Shown piece by piece: positions 13,576-15,264 of a stretch of DNA of 15,264 nucleotides. The notes under the pieces are model-generated. The model worked only from the letters and a program-made list of their open reading frames with translations. It ran no database searches and had not been told where the DNA came from. Origin of the DNA: Peptococcaceae bacterium UBA5767 (lineage in GTDB: Bacteria; Bacillota; TC1; UBA5767); assembly GCA_002418765.1 (NCBI GenBank), contig DIET01000047.1, positions 1-15,264 on the forward strand, read 5' to 3'. Position 1 is the stretch's first letter, and every line of letters starts with the position of its first letter. Made by a program: the position numbers and the translations under genes.

Positions 13576-15105
13576 ATGGCTCAATATGTTCTTCAAATGA
13601 AAAATATTACCAAGAAGTTTGGTGGCTTTACAGCAAATGACAATATCAGCATTTCTTTAAAAAAAGGAGAAGTTCTTACTCTTTTGGGAGAGAATGGTGC
13701 CGGTAAGAGTACGTTGATGAATATTTTGTGTGGCTTATACAAAGCTACGGAGGGAAGTATTTTTATTGAAGGGGAAAAGGTCAAGATATCTTCTCCCAAA
13801 GATTCGGCCAAATATGGTATTGGCATGGTCCATCAGCATTTTATGTTGGTAGATACATTGACTGTGTTAGAGAATATTATCTTGGGTAAGTCAGGCAACA
13901 CCGACTTGTTTATCGATACCAAAGCCATAAAAAAGAAAATGGATCAGCTGAGCACAAAATATGGACTGAATATTGATCCGGACAGAAAAATTAGCCAATT
14001 GTCTGTTGGTGCACAACAACGGGTGGAAATCTTGAAAGCATTGTGGAGAAATGCTGAAATTTTGATTCTTGATGAGCCGACAGCTGTTCTGACAGATGAG
14101 GAGGCAACGAGTTTATTTGAGATTATTGAGAAATTAACGAATGATGGAAAATCGGTCATTTTCATATCCCATAAAATGAAAGAAGTGCTGAGTATCAGTG
14201 ATAGGATTGTCGTATTGCGTGCGGGGCAATTGATTAGGGAGTTCCAACGCGGAGAAGCTGACGGATCCGAGCTGGCTGATCTGATGGTGGGCAGGCGCAT
14301 GGAAGAAAGTGATTATGCTAAGAGAGAAATTGAAGGCAGTGTCGTATTTCGTGTAAAAAACGTGTCTTACAATAAGCAATCAAAACACAGCGGGCTCAAT
14401 AATATTTCTATCGATGTGCACAAAGGTGAAATATTGGGTATCGCTGGTGTGGACGGGAATGGACAGTCGGAGTTGGCCCAATTGGCGACAGGTTTGCTGG
14501 TCCCTGATGAAGGTGAAGTGTATTTGAAGGGTGAGAGGGTTACAAATTTTAGTGCCAAGTATTTTATAGAGGCTGGGGTGTCTCATGTGCCGGAGGATAG
14601 AAACAAAATGGGGTTGGTTGGTGACATGAGTATTACTAACAACCTTATTTTGAAGAGCGAGGAGGTGCCTCGGTTTAGCAAGTATGCTGGTTGGTTGACA
14701 GATGCGAAGAGTGCTAGGGCTTATGCAAAAGAACAACAAAAGAAGTTTGATATCCGTTGTGCATCTGTGGATCAGGAGACAGGTGAGTTATCCGGTGGAA
14801 ACCAGCAGAAAGTGATTTTGGCAAGAGAGCTAAGTCTGAATCCGGAGCTCTTGGTCGCAGCGCACCCGATTCGTGGTTTGGATGTTGGTGCAGCGCAGTT
14901 TATTCATGACCAGATCATGATGGCCAGAGATCTGGATTGTGCCGTTCTGCTTATTTCTACAGATTTGTCGGAAGTGCTACTGATGTCAGATAGAATTGTG
15001 GTGATGTATGAAGGGAAAATTATGGGGGTCTTTGATGGCATCAATCCACCTACGTCGCAGATTTCTCAGGCTTTGGCAGGTAAAGAGCATGGTACAAGTG
15101 CCTGA
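13576..15105 (+). CDS. BMP-type ABC importer, duplicated ATP-binding protein (NupO-like)
   Basis: Cytoplasmic ATPase with two fused ABC domains (509 residues), driving the two permeases. First domain: Walker A GENGAGKST at 38-46, signature LSVGAQQRV from 142, Walker B ILILDEPT with D166-E167. Second domain: degenerate Walker A GVDGNGQSE from 291, signature LSGGNQQKV from 405, and a modified Walker B in which AAHPIRGLD (H430) replaces the usual DEPT. This asymmetry is normal for the sugar/nucleoside importer ATPases. The open frame extends upstream to a TTG at 13522, but TTGGAGG (13562-13568) seven bases before the ATG at 13576 and the normal N-terminus MAQYVLQMKNITKKFGG decide the start. It is the last gene of the operon. 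Confidence 0.94.
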   Translation: MAQYVLQMKNITKKFGGFTANDNISISLKKGEVLTLLGENGAGKSTLMNILCGLYKATEGSIFIEGEKVKISSPKDSAKYGIGMVHQHFMLVDTLTVLENIILGKSGNTDLFIDTKAIKKKMDQLSTKYGLNIDPDRKISQLSVGAQQRVEILKALWRNAEILILDEPTAVLTDEEATSLFEIIEKLTNDGKSVIFISHKMKEVLSISDRIVVLRAGQLIREFQRGEADGSELADLMVGRRMEESDYAKREIEGSVVFRVKNVSYNKQSKHSGLNNISIDVHKGEILGIAGVDGNGQSELAQLATGLLVPDEGEVYLKGERVTNFSAKYFIEAGVSHVPEDRNKMGLVGDMSITNNLILKSEEVPRFSKYAGWLTDAKSARAYAKEQQKKFDIRCASVDQETGELSGGNQQKVILARELSLNPELLVAAHPIRGLDVGAAQFIHDQIMMARDLDCAVLLISTDLSEVLLMSDRIVVMYEGKIMGVFDGINPPTSQISQALAGKEHGTSA

Positions 15106-15121
15106 TTGAAGCGGAAGACAG

Positions 15122-15145
15122 ACTTGGCGTCAGAAAACGCCTAGT
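15122..15145. other. Small inverted repeat between the importer operon and the transposase
   Basis: ACTTGGCGT (15122-15130) and ACGCCTAGT (15137-15145) pair over nine positions with one mismatch and a CAGAAA loop. No T-run follows on either strand. It could be a weak terminator for the importer operon or lie at the end of the insertion sequence. The IS tip cannot be set without the other end. Confidence 0.35.
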
Positions 15146-15151
15146 AGCTTG

Positions 15152-15262
15152 TTAACTCTTAAACTGTGGATAAAGCTTCTTAAGTTTGATCCTGGCATCG
15201 TCGGTTGTGAATTGCCAATCAACGCCTTTTTGTATGTGTTTTCTGTTTCGTTCCCAAACTGA
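15152..15262 (-). CDS. IS630-family transposase, C-terminal fragment at window edge
   Basis: The - strand carries an open frame entering from the right edge and stopping at 15152-15154. It encodes 36 residues, including VDWQFTTDDARIKLKKLYP, which closely resembles the conserved C-terminal tail of IS630-family DDE transposases (pattern W-x-F-T-T-x-D-A-R-I-K-L-K-x-L-Y-P). The catalytic domain lies beyond the window, so intactness cannot be judged. It converges on the importer operon, with 46 bases between the two stop codons. The insertion sequence probably begins within that gap. Confidence 0.75.
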   Translation of the reverse strand, partial: SVWERNRKHIQKGVDWQFTTDDARIKLKKLYPQFKS

Positions 15263-15264
15263 CA

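Overview
The window reads as chromosomal DNA from a Firmicute, most likely a clostridial anaerobe. The reasons are a short-form HisG paired with HisZ, a YerC-type TrpR-family regulator next to the his genes, strong AGGAGG-type ribosome sites, sigma-A-like promoters, a purine-rich coding strand with almost every gene on +, and a BMP-family nucleoside-type ABC importer. I do not assign a genus.

Layout. (1) 2-1300: C-terminal part of a PAS-GGDEF-HD-GYP cyclic-di-GMP protein whose start lies left of the window. (2) 1301-2167: no convincing gene, with an intrinsic terminator at 1558-1602. (3) 2168-9131: the regulator yerC, then a consensus-like promoter overlapped by a perfect 11-bp inverted repeat, then a tightly packed histidine operon hisZ-hisG-hisD-hisB-hisH-hisA-hisF-hisIE. 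The operon lacks hisC and a histidinol-phosphate phosphatase, so those two steps must be encoded elsewhere. (4) 9200-9718: a zinc-dependent nucleoside/nucleobase deaminase, closed by an intrinsic terminator whose tail is tandemly duplicated. (5) 9876-10441: a gene-poor regulatory stretch holding two promoters with perfect consensus hexamers, a 24-bp palindrome over the start site of the first, and about 500 bases of unexplained leader. (6) 10442-15105: a complete BMP-type ABC importer in the order permease, permease, lipoprotein, double ATPase, with hairpins between the cistrons. (7) 15152-15262: the C-terminal end of an IS630-like transposase on the - strand, running off the right edge.

How the genes fit together. 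The his cluster converts PRPP and ATP to histidine, with YerC as the probable repressor acting on the inverted repeat at 2498-2535. The deaminase and the importer together suggest a nucleoside uptake and salvage function. Purine metabolism also links the two halves, because HisG consumes ATP and HisF/HisH release AICAR, a purine intermediate. I found no clearly new multi-gene system. The least explained part is the promoter/operator/leader region at 9823-10441.
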